The notes under the pieces: model-generated | Seen by the model: the letters and a program-made list of their open reading frames with translations, nothing else | Databases searched by the model: none | Told to the model about the DNA's origin: nothing | Part shown: positions 30,970 through 38,530 of the stretch, piece after piece | Layout: every line of letters begins with the position of its first letter | Position numbering within the stretch: the stretch's first letter is position 1 | Source: Spirochaetales bacterium | GTDB lineage: Bacteria; Spirochaetota; Spirochaetia; SZUA-6; RPPD01 | DNA length: 50,217 bases | Assembly (NCBI GenBank): GCA_016934415.1 | Contig: JAFGSW010000040.1 | Coordinates: forward strand, 1 to 50,217 | Direction: 5' to 3' | Program-made: the position numbers and the translations under genes

Positions 30970-31515
30970 TCAGGGGATGTAATCGTCCACGGCCGGGGCG
31001 AAGTAGGCTTTGAGCCTCTCCAGTTCCTCCGGAGTGACGCTCGCTTCCTTTTCGAACACGAGCTCGGCGTTGATGTTCTTGAGCTTGTGGATCAGGCTGA
31101 AGATCATGAAGGCGAAAACCTTGACGCCGGCTTTGGCGTTCGTGTTCACGAAACTCATGAAGTTTTCCCGCTCGATCTTCATGATTTCCACGCGGCCGTC
31201 GGCCGTCACGTCGGCGGTGCGGCGCACGTCGAAGAAGAGGGAGGCCTCGCCCACGACGTCCCCCTTGTGCACCCGGCCCAGGCGGATTTCCCGGCCTTCC
31301 TTGCTCGTGGCGTAGACGCTCACGTCGCCGGCCAGGATGCCGCAGAGAAAGGTGCTCGTCTCGTTCTGCTTGATGATCTTTTCCTTGTCCTTATATTCGT
31401 GGAATTCACAGAGGGGAAAGAGGTGGTCGATTTCCTCCGGAGAAAGGTTGGCGAAGATCTGCAGGCCGCGCAGTTTTTCCGTCAGTTCCGCCTGCGGGAC
31501 GTCGATCGGCTTCAT
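30970..31515 (-). CDS. cyclic-nucleotide-binding domain protein without DNA-binding domain
   Basis: A 181-residue protein with one cNMP-binding beta roll: LQIFANLSPEEIDHLFPLCE, then GDVVGEASLFFDVRRTADVTA, where the GEASLF...RTA cassette contacts the phosphate. The C-terminus is helical but lacks a CRP-type helix-turn-helix, so it should act by protein contact. It lies 18 bases upstream of the kinase-flavoprotein gene in the same direction and may feed a second signal into that pathway. AGGAGG lies seven bases before the ATG. A TTGATT-17-AACAAT promoter is visible at about 31541-31569. Confidence 0.88.
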   Translation of the reverse strand: MKPIDVPQAELTEKLRGLQIFANLSPEEIDHLFPLCEFHEYKDKEKIIKQNETSTFLCGILAGDVSVYATSKEGREIRLGRVHKGDVVGEASLFFDVRRTADVTADGRVEIMKIERENFMSFVNTNAKAGVKVFAFMIFSLIHKLKNINAELVFEKEASVTPEELERLKAYFAPAVDDYIP

Positions 31516-31569
31516 AAAGCGCCTCCTGGATGCGAAATCTGGTTATTGTTGCAGACTCGGGCAAATAAA

Positions 31570-32130
31570 TCAAGTGCCCCGCATCGTCTTTATAAAGAGC
31601 ACCACGTAGGTGACGAACGAGACGAGCGCCAGGACGAGCCCGGCGCCGAGAATGAGGAGGGCGACGATGCGCAGCTCCTCGAAAATGAAGACGAGAAAGG
31701 CGACCATGAGGATGAAGGTGGCGGCCTTGCCCCAGATGTTGGACTCGAGGACCACGCCCCGTTTCACCTTGACGAGCAGCCCGCCGCCCAGGATGAGGAG
31801 GTCCCGGGCGAGAACGGCGAGGACGACGGGGAGCGGCACTCCCCGGTAGAGGACGAGAGCGGCGAGCAGGGCGAGCACCACCGCCTTGTCGGCCAGCGGA
31901 TCGAGGATCCGCCCCAGGTCGGACTGCTGGTTCAGTTTCCGCGCCAAAAAGCCGTCGAAAAAATCGGTGCTGAACGAGAGGGCGAGGAAACCCAGCGTCA
32001 GCCAGCGCCCCTCGGGCGCGGGGAGCGAGAAAAAGAGAAAGACGAACGGCGCGCTCGCGAAGCGCATGAAACTCAAGAGGTTGGGAATTGTGAAAACGCC
32101 TGTGTCACGGCGATCGGTTTTCTCCGTCAT
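31570..32130 (-). CDS. CDP-alcohol phosphatidyltransferase (PgsA/Pgs-like)
   Basis: A 186-residue integral membrane enzyme. The family signature D-x2-DG-x2-AR-x8-G-x3-D-x3-D is intact in DFFDGFLARKLNQQSDLGRI followed by LDPLADK. Five or six hydrophobic helices surround it. Members transfer a phosphatidyl group from CDP-diacylglycerol to an alcohol such as glycerol 3-phosphate. The length and TIPNLLSFMRFASAPFV start fit PgsA, but the alcohol cannot be assigned from sequence. The start at 32130 is chosen because similarity begins near there; no close Shine-Dalgarno is seen. Confidence 0.88.
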   Translation of the reverse strand: MTEKTDRRDTGVFTIPNLLSFMRFASAPFVFLFFSLPAPEGRWLTLGFLALSFSTDFFDGFLARKLNQQSDLGRILDPLADKAVVLALLAALVLYRGVPLPVVLAVLARDLLILGGGLLVKVKRGVVLESNIWGKAATFILMVAFLVFIFEELRIVALLILGAGLVLALVSFVTYVVLFIKTMRGT

Positions 32131-32201
32131 GGAATTCGGCCCGCCTCCCTTCCCGATACTTGTAGCATATTTCCGGGGAAGGGGGAAAGGGAGGACATAC
32201 G

Positions 32202-32966
32202 CTAGGCGCCGGCGTTCAGAATCTTGAGCTCGCGGCGCGCGAGAGAAATCCATTCCCGCTCCGACCGGCGGTTGTGGCCGGGGAGGACCTCGAACTGCTC
32301 CTCTATGGCGAGAAATTCCTTGGCCGCCTCCTCGCTCCTGCCCTGGGCCCGGAGGAAGAGGCCGTAGCGCGCGCGGGCTTCGAGGCCGGGGAAGCGGGGC
32401 GCGATATCGGCGTACGCCCGGTCGGCCTCGGCCGTTTTTCCCATCCGTTCGTACACCCGGGCCAGGAGGAGATCGCTCACGTATTTCTTGAACAGGCTCG
32501 GCGCATCCTTGAGTTTCACAAGGATCTCGATCGCGCGCTCGTTGTTTCCCAGCTCGAAATGGCACTGCGCCAGGGCGAGATTCACCTCGACGTTGCCCGA
32601 ATCGAATCCGCTCAAGACTTGCTCGTAGTGTTCGCACGCCTCCGCGCAGCGGCCCTGGGCGGCCAGCTCGTCCGCCACGGCGCGGCGGTTGGCGAAGGTG
32701 GGGGAGAACCGCAGGTCCCGCTCCAAGCGGGCCAGACGGCCGCCTGAGGTGAAGCTCTTGAACGCGGACATACGCAGGCCGGGACGCGTGCGCCGGCGAA
32801 GGAGATCGGGGAGAATTTCAACGAAAAAATAAGCCAGGGCGCCGGCTATGGGTATGAAGAGGATGATGTACATCCAGCTCCGGTCGCGGTTGGTCTTGAC
32901 GACGTGGATGATGAGGAGGACGTCGAGGATCATGGGCAGGCTGAAGAAGGAAAGCAGGTATCCCAT
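32202..32966 (-). CDS. PLD-nuclease-N-terminal-type membrane anchor with TPR repeats
   Basis: A 254-residue protein. Two membrane helices at residues 1-55 (LPMILDVLLIIHVVKTNRDR ... SWMYIILFIPIAGALAYFFVE) resemble the PLDc_N anchor found at the start of cardiolipin synthases. The remaining ~190 residues are tetratricopeptide-like helices (VNLALAQCHFELGNNERAIEIL, LLARVYERMGKTAEADRAYADI, ARYGLFLRAQGRSEEAAKEFL). There is no catalytic HKD motif, so it is not itself a phospholipase. TATACT lies seven bases before the ATG with TTGCGC 17 bases further on, another leaderless arrangement. It is the first gene of the operon ending with the kinase-flavoprotein. Confidence 0.8.
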   Translation of the reverse strand: MGYLLSFFSLPMILDVLLIIHVVKTNRDRSWMYIILFIPIAGALAYFFVEILPDLLRRRTRPGLRMSAFKSFTSGGRLARLERDLRFSPTFANRRAVADELAAQGRCAEACEHYEQVLSGFDSGNVEVNLALAQCHFELGNNERAIEILVKLKDAPSLFKKYVSDLLLARVYERMGKTAEADRAYADIAPRFPGLEARARYGLFLRAQGRSEEAAKEFLAIEEQFEVLPGHNRRSEREWISLARRELKILNAGA

Positions 32967-33026
32967 GGCCGTCAGTATAGATCAAGTCCGTAACGGGCGC
33001 AATCCATGTGCGCTGAGGAGGGAGGG

Positions 33027-33130
33027 AACCGCGGATGAACACGGACGGGACGGATGGCACGGATGAGAGGAGAGGCGTTCGCTGAGCCCTTCGACTACAC
33101 TCGGGATAAACCGCGCCGAAGCGAACACAA
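33027..33130. repeat. CGGAT-type repeat plus GTTCGCT/AGCGAAC module
   Basis: ACCGCGGATGAACACGGACG and further steps (33027-33066), then the module bounded by GTTCGCT (33077-33083) and AGCGAAC (33120-33126). Same order and spacing as at 4766-4857. The remainder up to 33265 shows nothing I recognise. Confidence 0.65.
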
Positions 33131-33265
33131 GAGTGAATGATTGCAGGATACGAAAAGGGAACCACAGCTGGAAAATAATAACTTGAATGAAGAGGGGGGA
33201 TTTGGAATAATGAAGGCGGATTGCGGTTGGGACTCGGTTTATGACATACAGGACATTTTGTGGAA

Positions 33266-33781
33266 ATGGAAAAAATGATTTTCTTTATCAGCGGCCCCAG
33301 CGGCATAGGTAATACAGACGCCTGCTTTTCCCTTCTGCTGCAATGTAATAATGCCGTTTATTTGGATAGCGATTGGTTTTGCGCCAAAAATCCTCTCGAT
33401 CCTTTTAAAGAAGAAAATATAAAGGAAGTATTTGAGCTTCTACAGATGAACATTGATTACCATTGAAAAAAAGGGATAAACATTTTTATCATTGCCCTTT
33501 ATCAAAGAGCGGCTAAATATTTCAGGATGTATAAGGATTTATTTTCAGGCCTGGATAAAAACATGGTATGCATTCTCTTATCGGCTCAAAAAGCGGAGAT
33601 TGAACGACGGATACTTTCACGTGACAGGATTGAGGAGCAGAAAAGAGAAGAAATGGAAAATATAGATTTTGAAATTGAAGAAGCAAATGAAATATTAAAA
33701 AACGATCATTTTTGGAAAAGATTTGATACGACCGGCTTAAGTAGCAAAGAAATATCAATTGGAATACAAAAAATAACATAA
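33266..33781 (+). pseudogene. P-loop kinase-like gene with nonsense codon and lost Walker lysine
   Basis: One frame from ATG 33266 to TAA 33781, interrupted by a single in-frame TGA at 33464-33466. The start MIFFISGPSGIGNT is a Walker A loop of the small-molecule kinase/AAA type in which the essential lysine is Asn. NNAVYLDSDWFCAK, KKGINIFIIALYQRA and MVCILLSAQKAEIERRI continue the fold after the stop. The AT-rich composition differs from its neighbours, which suggests acquisition and decay. Two independent lesions make function unlikely. Confidence 0.75.
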
Positions 33782-33788
33782 ACGCCGA

Positions 33789-33985
33789 AAAAGTATTCAA
33801 CGAGCCCAACAAAGATGCTCATGAGCTAAACAAAGATTTTACTGAGTCAAACAAAGAATTCAATGAGTCCGGCATAGTTTTCAGTGAGTCCGGCGAAGGT
33901 TTCAATGAGTCCGGCGAAGGTTTCAATGAGTCCGGCGAAGGTTTCAATGAGTCCGGCGAAGGTTTCAATGAGTCCGGCGGCGACT
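33789..33985 (+). repeat. 21-bp tandem array next to tRNA-Pro
   Basis: Nine contiguous 21-bp units (33791-33979). The four nearest the tRNA (33896-33979) are identical, with core TTTCAATGAGTCCGGCG. The more distal units are increasingly diverged. The array is open in frame on both strands (plus: heptads such as GFNESGE; minus: AGLIETF). No spacers are present. Either a small repeat protein or a purely structural array is possible. Confidence 0.85.
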
Positions 33986-33996
33986 CTGGCGGAACC

Positions 33997-34025
33997 TTGA
34001 CCGGAGATTTGAAAAAAGTTATAGT
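33997..34025 (+). promoter_or_regulatory. promoter of the tRNA-Pro/tRNA-Arg unit
   Basis: TTGACC (33997-34002), a 17-base spacer and TATAGT (34020-34025). The tRNA begins 10 bases after the -10 box. Five of six consensus bases match in each box. Confidence 0.75.
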
Positions 34026-34035
34026 CTACGCTCAT

Positions 34036-34108
34036 CGGGATGTAGCCTAGCGGCTAAGGCGCCTGCTTTGGGAGCAGGAGATCGGAGGTTCAAATCCTCT
34101 CATCCCGA
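34036..34108 (+). tRNA. tRNA-Pro (TGG)
   Basis: The acceptor arms CGGGATG and CATCCCG pair perfectly. The D arm is GCCTAGCGGCTAAGGC, the anticodon arm CTGCTTTGGGAGCAG gives anticodon TGG, and the T arm is GGAGGTTCAAATCCTC. Discriminator A, no encoded CCA. Confidence 0.95.
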
Positions 34109-34184
34109 TGAAGCCCGGCCGCCGGTTTGGAACGGTCCGCCGCGCTTGATCGGGCCCGGTTCCCGGCGCCGGTTCTATTATCCC

Positions 34185-34258
34185 GCGTCCATAGCTCAGG
34201 TGGATAGAGCAACAGCCTTCTAAGCTGTGGGTCGCACGTTCGAGTCGTGCTGGACGCA
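34185..34258 (+). tRNA. tRNA-Arg (TCT), integration target
   Basis: The acceptor arms GCGTCCA and TGGACGC pair perfectly. The anticodon arm CAGCCTTCTAAGCTG gives anticodon TCT, and the T arm is GCACGTTCGAGTCGTGC. The 3' half from 34216 is the left attachment site of the integrated element, repeated at 44791. Confidence 0.95.
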
Positions 34259-34268
34259 TTATTATTTC
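34216..34268 (+). other. attL core (53-bp direct repeat)
   Basis: Starts at CCTTCTAAGCTGTGGGTCGC in the anticodon loop and ends with ATTATTATTTC past the tRNA. Identical to 44791-44843. A hairpin-like TTCTTTAC ... GTAAAGA follows and may replace the tRNA terminator. Confidence 0.9.
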
Positions 34269-34328
34269 TTTACGGGGTAAAGAGAAAACCCCGGCCCACC
34301 TGGAAGTGAACCTACTAAAAAACGGCCC

Positions 34329-34352
34329 GTGTCAACAAAATGACAGCAAAAC
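34329..34352 (+). promoter_or_regulatory. candidate integrase arm-type sites, left
   Basis: GTGTCAACAAAA is followed immediately by TGACAGCAAAA. The same pair of words appears in reverse order at 44644-44667 inside the right end. The flanking GGCCCGT ... ACGGGCT inverted repeat followed by A residues may also be a terminator. Confidence 0.45.
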
Positions 34353-34422
34353 GGGCTGAAAAAAATACCGCTTGTCTTAACCCTCGGCGTATGCCTTGGG
34401 ATCGTATGACAGGGGGTTCCCC

Positions 34423-34695
34423 ATGAAATCTTACTGCACTCAAAACAAAGGCGACTGCTCGACATGCTCACTCGTGAACTATGGGCGGGACTGCCGGAAT
34501 CAACCGTTGAACGTCATCGAGAAAGCTCTTCAAGAGGAGCGAATGACCGCCGCCGTGAAGTGTTCGGAATGCGGTCACTACATGGAAAGCGAGGAGCACG
34601 GCCATGTGAAGCGCCGCTGCGGTTCTTTCACTCCCGCCGTAATGGTGCCGAAGGACGCGAAGGACTGCGCGCCCGTATGGTGCCCGAGGAGATAG
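34423..34695 (+). CDS. small cysteine-rich protein
   Basis: A 90-residue protein with cysteines spaced in possible metal clusters: C5, C12, C15 in the first 20 residues (CTQNKGDCSTCSLVNYG), C24, a central CSECGHYM, then single Cys near RRCGSF, DCAP and WCPRR. I do not recognise the family; similar NYGRDCRN words occur in phage-type small proteins. Its stop lies four bases before the integrase start, and the integrase ribosome binding site is inside its 3' end, so the two are likely co-translated. Confidence 0.6.
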   Translation: MKSYCTQNKGDCSTCSLVNYGRDCRNQPLNVIEKALQEERMTAAVKCSECGHYMESEEHGHVKRRCGSFTPAVMVPKDAKDCAPVWCPRR

Positions 34696-34699
34696 CACC

Positions 34700-35563
34700 A
34701 TGAACGAAATAACCGCGAACACCGAAACGGCCCGCGCCCTCGCGTTCATGGCCGGGCTCAAGGATAACTACGCTTTCGCGCGCAGAGACTTCATCCGATA
34801 CACCGGCGGCCGGCCGCTCACCATTGAGACGGTGAAAGATTACTTCCGGGAATTGAACGAGAGCACAATGGCCGCGTCAACGATCCGGGTCAAGCGGGCA
34901 GGGGTGAAGGCCGCGCTCCGCCGACTGGCCGCGGCGGAATCCTTCGAATCCTGGGCCAAGCTCGAACGCGCCCTTGATCGCCTGGACCGGGAGCCCGAGA
35001 CGAAAGCCCCGAAAATCAATCAGGCCGGGGTTGATGAGGACCGCATCATTTCGGAAAAGGAATATCACGAGCTCGTCGCCGGCGCCCGCTCTGAACGTCA
35101 GCGCCTATTCATTCGGTTTCTATACGGGACCGGTGCCCGTGTGAGTGAAGCCCTGGGCGTCCTGAAAAAGGACGTGCGCCGCTCGGGGAATTGGTATAAA
35201 ATCAAAATTGTGGGAAAAGGCCGCAAAGAAAGAATCTTGATCGTTCCCGTCGAGCTCGTCGAGGACATCCGGGCCGTTTGCACGGTCGAGGAAAGCCAGT
35301 ACCTTTTTCATACTACCACAGGCCGGGCTTATTCCCGTTGTTACGTGAGCGGTCAGATCAAGAAGCTCGGCCGGGACATCCTGGGGAAGCGGATTTCCGC
35401 TCATACCATGCGGCACTCGTTCGCTACCCGGCAGATACGGCGCACAAATAAAATCAAGGGCGTGAGTACCTACTTGGGACATTCGAGCTCGTCAATCACG
35501 CTCGATATGTATTGCCATGAGACTTTGACGCGGAAAGAACTTTTCACCGCGTTTACGGCTTAA
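34700..35563 (+). CDS. tyrosine recombinase, Xer-like short form
   Basis: A 287-residue site-specific recombinase with all catalytic residues: R147 (GTGARVSEAL), K175 (GKGRKERI), H235 and R238 (HTMRHSFAT), H261 (YLGHSS) and Y271 (LDMYCHE). The N-terminal SAM-like core-binding domain spans about residues 5-90. It lacks the extra arm-binding domain of lambda-type integrases and resembles XerC/XerD in size. It is followed 16 bases later by a second, longer recombinase, so the two may act together or on different sites. Confidence 0.92.
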   Translation: MNEITANTETARALAFMAGLKDNYAFARRDFIRYTGGRPLTIETVKDYFRELNESTMAASTIRVKRAGVKAALRRLAAAESFESWAKLERALDRLDREPETKAPKINQAGVDEDRIISEKEYHELVAGARSERQRLFIRFLYGTGARVSEALGVLKKDVRRSGNWYKIKIVGKGRKERILIVPVELVEDIRAVCTVEESQYLFHTTTGRAYSRCYVSGQIKKLGRDILGKRISAHTMRHSFATRQIRRTNKIKGVSTYLGHSSSSITLDMYCHETLTRKELFTAFTA

Positions 35564-35579
35564 AGGGGGTTTTGAGTAT

Positions 35580-36722
35580 ATGGCAGTCAAACCCTTTACC
35601 CTCTACAAGCGAAAGCTCAACTCGGGCCGGGTCTTATATTACGCCATTTTCAGGGATGAATCCGGGGCGCGCCTTCCTGCCGTTTCGACCGGAGAAGCGA
35701 AGAAGGCTGCGGCCGAGTCCTGGGCCATCAAGCACTTGAACGCAAAAAAGCGGGAGAAGGCGGCCACCCTCGCCGACTTCACAACCGACTTTTTCCGCTG
35801 GGGCGTCTGCCCGTGGATTGCCCGCCAGCACGCCCAGGGGCGCCCGTTTTCGTCCGTTATGGCGCGGATGAGACGGGGACACCTTGACCGCTTGATAATC
35901 CCAGCCTTCGGGAAAATGCGCCTGGGGGAAATCAAGGCGGGGCGTATTTCCGATTTTCTTCTCAAGCTCGAATTGTCGAATTCAAGCAAAAACCAGATAA
36001 GGAATACTATCTCAATCGTCATGGAAGAAGCAGTCTTTCAAGAATTGATCGAGTATAACCCTGTCAAGAATTTGCGCCGCTTCGCGGATAATTACCAAAA
36101 AAGAGACATCTTCGCCGCCGACGAGCTCCGGCGTTTGTTCCCTGAGGACCGGGGCGCCCTCTTCGACAACTGGGCTGGTCCATACTGGTCGACGTTCTTT
36201 TTCGTTATGCTCACAACGGGGATCCGCCTGGGCGAAATACGCGCTCTTTTTTGGGCGAACGTGGACTTCACTATTCCCGCGCTCACCGTCACCCGGGCCG
36301 TGAAATCCGATAGGAGCATAGGGCCGCCTAAAAGTCGGGAACAGCGGGCCGTCTACCTGCCGCCCCGGACGGCCGCAATGCTCGAGATGTGGCGCGCGGC
36401 CAGCCGATACACGGCCGTCAATGACCTGGTTTTTCACGGCCGGGATGGACAGCACCCGATACACTCGCACACGGCGCTTGACTACTTCCGAAAGGGATTG
36501 AAGGCGGCAGGGATCGAAACGCGGGGCCGCGTCCTGGTCATTCACTCACTTCGGCATCAATACAATTCGATCATGCGGCGGGCTATTTCCGAATCCGCCT
36601 TACAGTACATGATCGGCCACACGTCCACGGCAATGACAGACCGCTATGACGGCGCCGGGCCGCTCGACAAGCTCCGGGCATTCCTTCCCGAGAGGGAGAA
36701 AATAGACGACGCTTGGAAATAA
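35580..36722 (+). CDS. tyrosine recombinase, phage integrase type
   Basis: A 380-residue integrase. A beta-rich arm-binding N-terminus (FTLYKRKLNSGRVLYYAIFRD) precedes the core-binding domain and the catalytic domain with R216 (TGIRLGEIRAL), K251 (KSREQRAVYL), H322 and R325 (HSLRHQYNS), H347 (MIGHTS) and Y356 (DRYDGA). This is the likely integrase for the tRNA-Arg site. AAAGGGGGTTTTGAGTAT precedes the ATG. Confidence 0.93.
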   Translation: MAVKPFTLYKRKLNSGRVLYYAIFRDESGARLPAVSTGEAKKAAAESWAIKHLNAKKREKAATLADFTTDFFRWGVCPWIARQHAQGRPFSSVMARMRRGHLDRLIIPAFGKMRLGEIKAGRISDFLLKLELSNSSKNQIRNTISIVMEEAVFQELIEYNPVKNLRRFADNYQKRDIFAADELRRLFPEDRGALFDNWAGPYWSTFFFVMLTTGIRLGEIRALFWANVDFTIPALTVTRAVKSDRSIGPPKSREQRAVYLPPRTAAMLEMWRAASRYTAVNDLVFHGRDGQHPIHSHTALDYFRKGLKAAGIETRGRVLVIHSLRHQYNSIMRRAISESALQYMIGHTSTAMTDRYDGAGPLDKLRAFLPEREKIDDAWK

Positions 36723-36737
36723 AAAGAAGGAGGACAT

Positions 36738-37154
36738 ATGGAAACGTTATCGTTTATTGCTTCGATTGTGAGTGTTGCAGTAGGAGGAATAGCAATTTTT
36801 ATAACGGTCTGGTTTTATTTCATCGGAAAAAAGGAGCATGAGGATTTTGGTAAAGCACTGTCGGGAATAAAATTATATAATAAAAATCTTATAACCATGT
36901 CGATATTATTATTCGCTACAATAAAAGGAATCAAACCCGAGGAAGGACGTGAAGAAATTGTCAATTTTATCAAGATGCAGAAAAAGGAAGATAAGAAAAA
37001 GTATCTTGATTCTCTAAATCCGCTTGCACGTTATGTTGTTGAATCAACGGCGAATCTTAATGATATGATGAAAAAGTTCTTATCTGCATCTTGGGCAGTT
37101 TCAGGACAAAAAAATGATGATGATGATGATATTATTCTTGGAGACGAAAAATAA
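36738..37154 (+). CDS. small membrane protein of unknown function
   Basis: A 138-residue protein with an N-terminal membrane helix (ASIVSVAVGGIAIFITVWFYFI), a second mildly hydrophobic segment near 55-65, charged helices, and an Asp-rich end (NDDDDDIILGDEK). AAGGAGGACAT gives a strong ribosome binding site 15 bases after int2. It is clearly AT-rich compared with the recombinases. No family is recognised. Confidence 0.6.
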   Translation: METLSFIASIVSVAVGGIAIFITVWFYFIGKKEHEDFGKALSGIKLYNKNLITMSILLFATIKGIKPEEGREEIVNFIKMQKKEDKKKYLDSLNPLARYVVESTANLNDMMKKFLSASWAVSGQKNDDDDDIILGDEK

Positions 37155-37173
37155 CAAAAGCCGGTTTTTGTGC

Positions 37174-37512
37174 CTATGTCCTATACGCCGTCCGCGGCGG
37201 CCGCCCAGGACCCCGCCTCGGACGGGACGCCAGGCGCCGGCGTTCGGGGCGGAAATCGGAGACGGGAACCGGGGCGACGGCAACATCATGTGGAAGCACC
37301 GTCCCCCGGCGTATCGTCTCCCATTCACTGCGAAACGGCCTCACCCAGGAATAAACGAAGTCATTGACCGCCCCAGGCGACGGCTGGCCGCGTTTCTCCG
37401 CCAAGGCGTCGTCTTTCTGGGCCTGGAATAAGACCGACCAAAGCAATTTCACCCATGCTTGTTGAATCGCCCCGGAAGCCCGAAGGCGTCCGACTTCGTC
37501 CGGTAAGCTCAC
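37174..37512 (-). CDS. hypothetical protein, last gene of the satellite operon
   Basis: 112 residues, GTG start overlapping the previous stop as GTGA. Predicted helical first half (MSLPDEVGRLRASGAIQQAW, VKLLWSVLFQAQKDDALAEK) and a basic Arg/Pro-rich end. No family is recognised; the overlap and codon use support a real gene. Convergent with the membrane protein, 19 bases apart. Confidence 0.5.
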   Translation of the reverse strand: MSLPDEVGRLRASGAIQQAWVKLLWSVLFQAQKDDALAEKRGQPSPGAVNDFVYSWVRPFRSEWETIRRGTVLPHDVAVAPVPVSDFRPERRRLASRPRRGPGRPPRTAYRT

Positions 37513-38087
37513 ACTCCGCGGGCCTCGGATTTTTCAAGCCGCTTCTCTTCCGCGTCGACCACACTTTCAAACGCTCGCTGTCGTCGAAGCAGCGACGCTA
37601 TTCTTTTGCCCAAAGGAAGGCAATGCCCCCGCTTCTTTTTCGCCTCGGCCGCGCGCGCCTTCGCGGCTTCCGCCTGGCGTTTCTCGCGGGTTTCATAAAA
37701 CGCCGGGAATTCGCCTCGCTCCGATGGATCAGACGTAAACCACTCGCGTACTGCATCGAATTCGGCGTCGACATACGGAAAATCGTTGATTTTATCCTGT
37801 TGCCTCAACTCGCGACCTGAAAGGCAGGAAAACCAACGAAGTTTTTTGATGAAATTCGACGGCCACTCGCGATTGACGACAATATCTTCAGGGGCGGCGT
37901 CCGCGATATAAGTCAAAGTGATACCTTCGCCATGGTGCTCAAGATGTTTTTCGCACAGGTGATATTTTCGCCCGCTTTTCGAGGCGACGAGCGAGAAAAT
38001 AAAACCTTCGTGCGGATTCACCGCCAGCGGTCGGACGACCGAATCCGCCTTGAAAAGCGGGTTTTTGATTTCTATTTGCGAATACAT
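37509..38087 (-). CDS. hypothetical protein of the satellite operon
   Basis: 192 residues starting MYSQIEIKNPLFKADSVVRPL, with a mixed alpha/beta first half (FIFSLVASKSGRKYHLCEKHLE), a possible His/Cys patch, and a long Ala/Lys/Glu-rich helix (EKRQAEAAKARAAEAKKKR) likely to be coiled coil. GGGAGGGGAAT precedes the ATG. I do not recognise the family. Confidence 0.6.
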   Translation of the reverse strand: MYSQIEIKNPLFKADSVVRPLAVNPHEGFIFSLVASKSGRKYHLCEKHLEHHGEGITLTYIADAAPEDIVVNREWPSNFIKKLRWFSCLSGRELRQQDKINDFPYVDAEFDAVREWFTSDPSERGEFPAFYETREKRQAEAAKARAAEAKKKRGHCLPLGKRIASLLRRQRAFESVVDAEEKRLEKSEARGV

Positions 38088-38098
38088 ATTCCCCTCCC

Positions 38099-38530
38099 TC
38101 AAAGACTTTCCACGCGCGTCGGATGCGCCGCGCGTTCGGCGGGCCGCTCGTCGACCGGCGTTTCCGGTGCCGCGTCGGCCGCCCGGCGGTGCACGTCGCC
38201 GTCAAAACCGTCGCCAGCATTGCCGGCGGCTGCACCCAGGTCGAAGACACGCGCGTGTCCAATCGCTTCGGAAACGGTGCTTTCAGCCGCAAGCTTCGAC
38301 AGATTCGCGGCCTCACTCTTCAAGTCGATGTCCAGATAATTGATAACGTCGAGCGGTAATTGGAGAAGGCCGTTTTCTTTCTGGTCATAGGATGCGAATA
38401 GCTTTTCCAATGTTTCCGCGATCTCCGCACGGCGGCGGAAAGCGTCAAGCACCGTCGCGCCCAGAGCTTGCATCGTGCGCGCCGCGTCGGCGATCGTGTT
38501 TTGAAGTTTCGTTTTTTCTTCAGCAGTCAT
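38099..38530 (-). CDS. hypothetical helical protein of the satellite operon
   Basis: 143 residues from MTAEEKTKLQNTIADAARTM, mostly helical with a coiled-coil-like middle (AFRRRAEIAETLEKLFASY), then a disordered Pro/Ala/Glu-rich tail. Eleven bases separate its stop from the next start. Its ATG overlaps the stop of a possible small upstream gene (ATGA). No family is recognised. Confidence 0.55.
   Translation of the reverse strand: MTAEEKTKLQNTIADAARTMQALGATVLDAFRRRAEIAETLEKLFASYDQKENGLLQLPLDVINYLDIDLKSEAANLSKLAAESTVSEAIGHARVFDLGAAAGNAGDGFDGDVHRRAADAAPETPVDERPAERAAHPTRVESL

Noticed and set aside
33464-33466. TGA read as selenocysteine in the P-loop kinase
   Set aside because: No selenocysteine insertion element is visible downstream, the position is not catalytic, and the Walker lysine is also lost. 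Decay is simpler.
33789-33985. CRISPR array
   Set aside because: Units are contiguous with no spacers, and no cas gene is in the window. The same applies to the array at 1-75.
37195-37475. Plus-strand frames (Pro/Arg-rich) after the membrane protein
   Set aside because: GC-rich shadow frames opposite the minus-strand gene 37174-37512, with no ribosome binding site.
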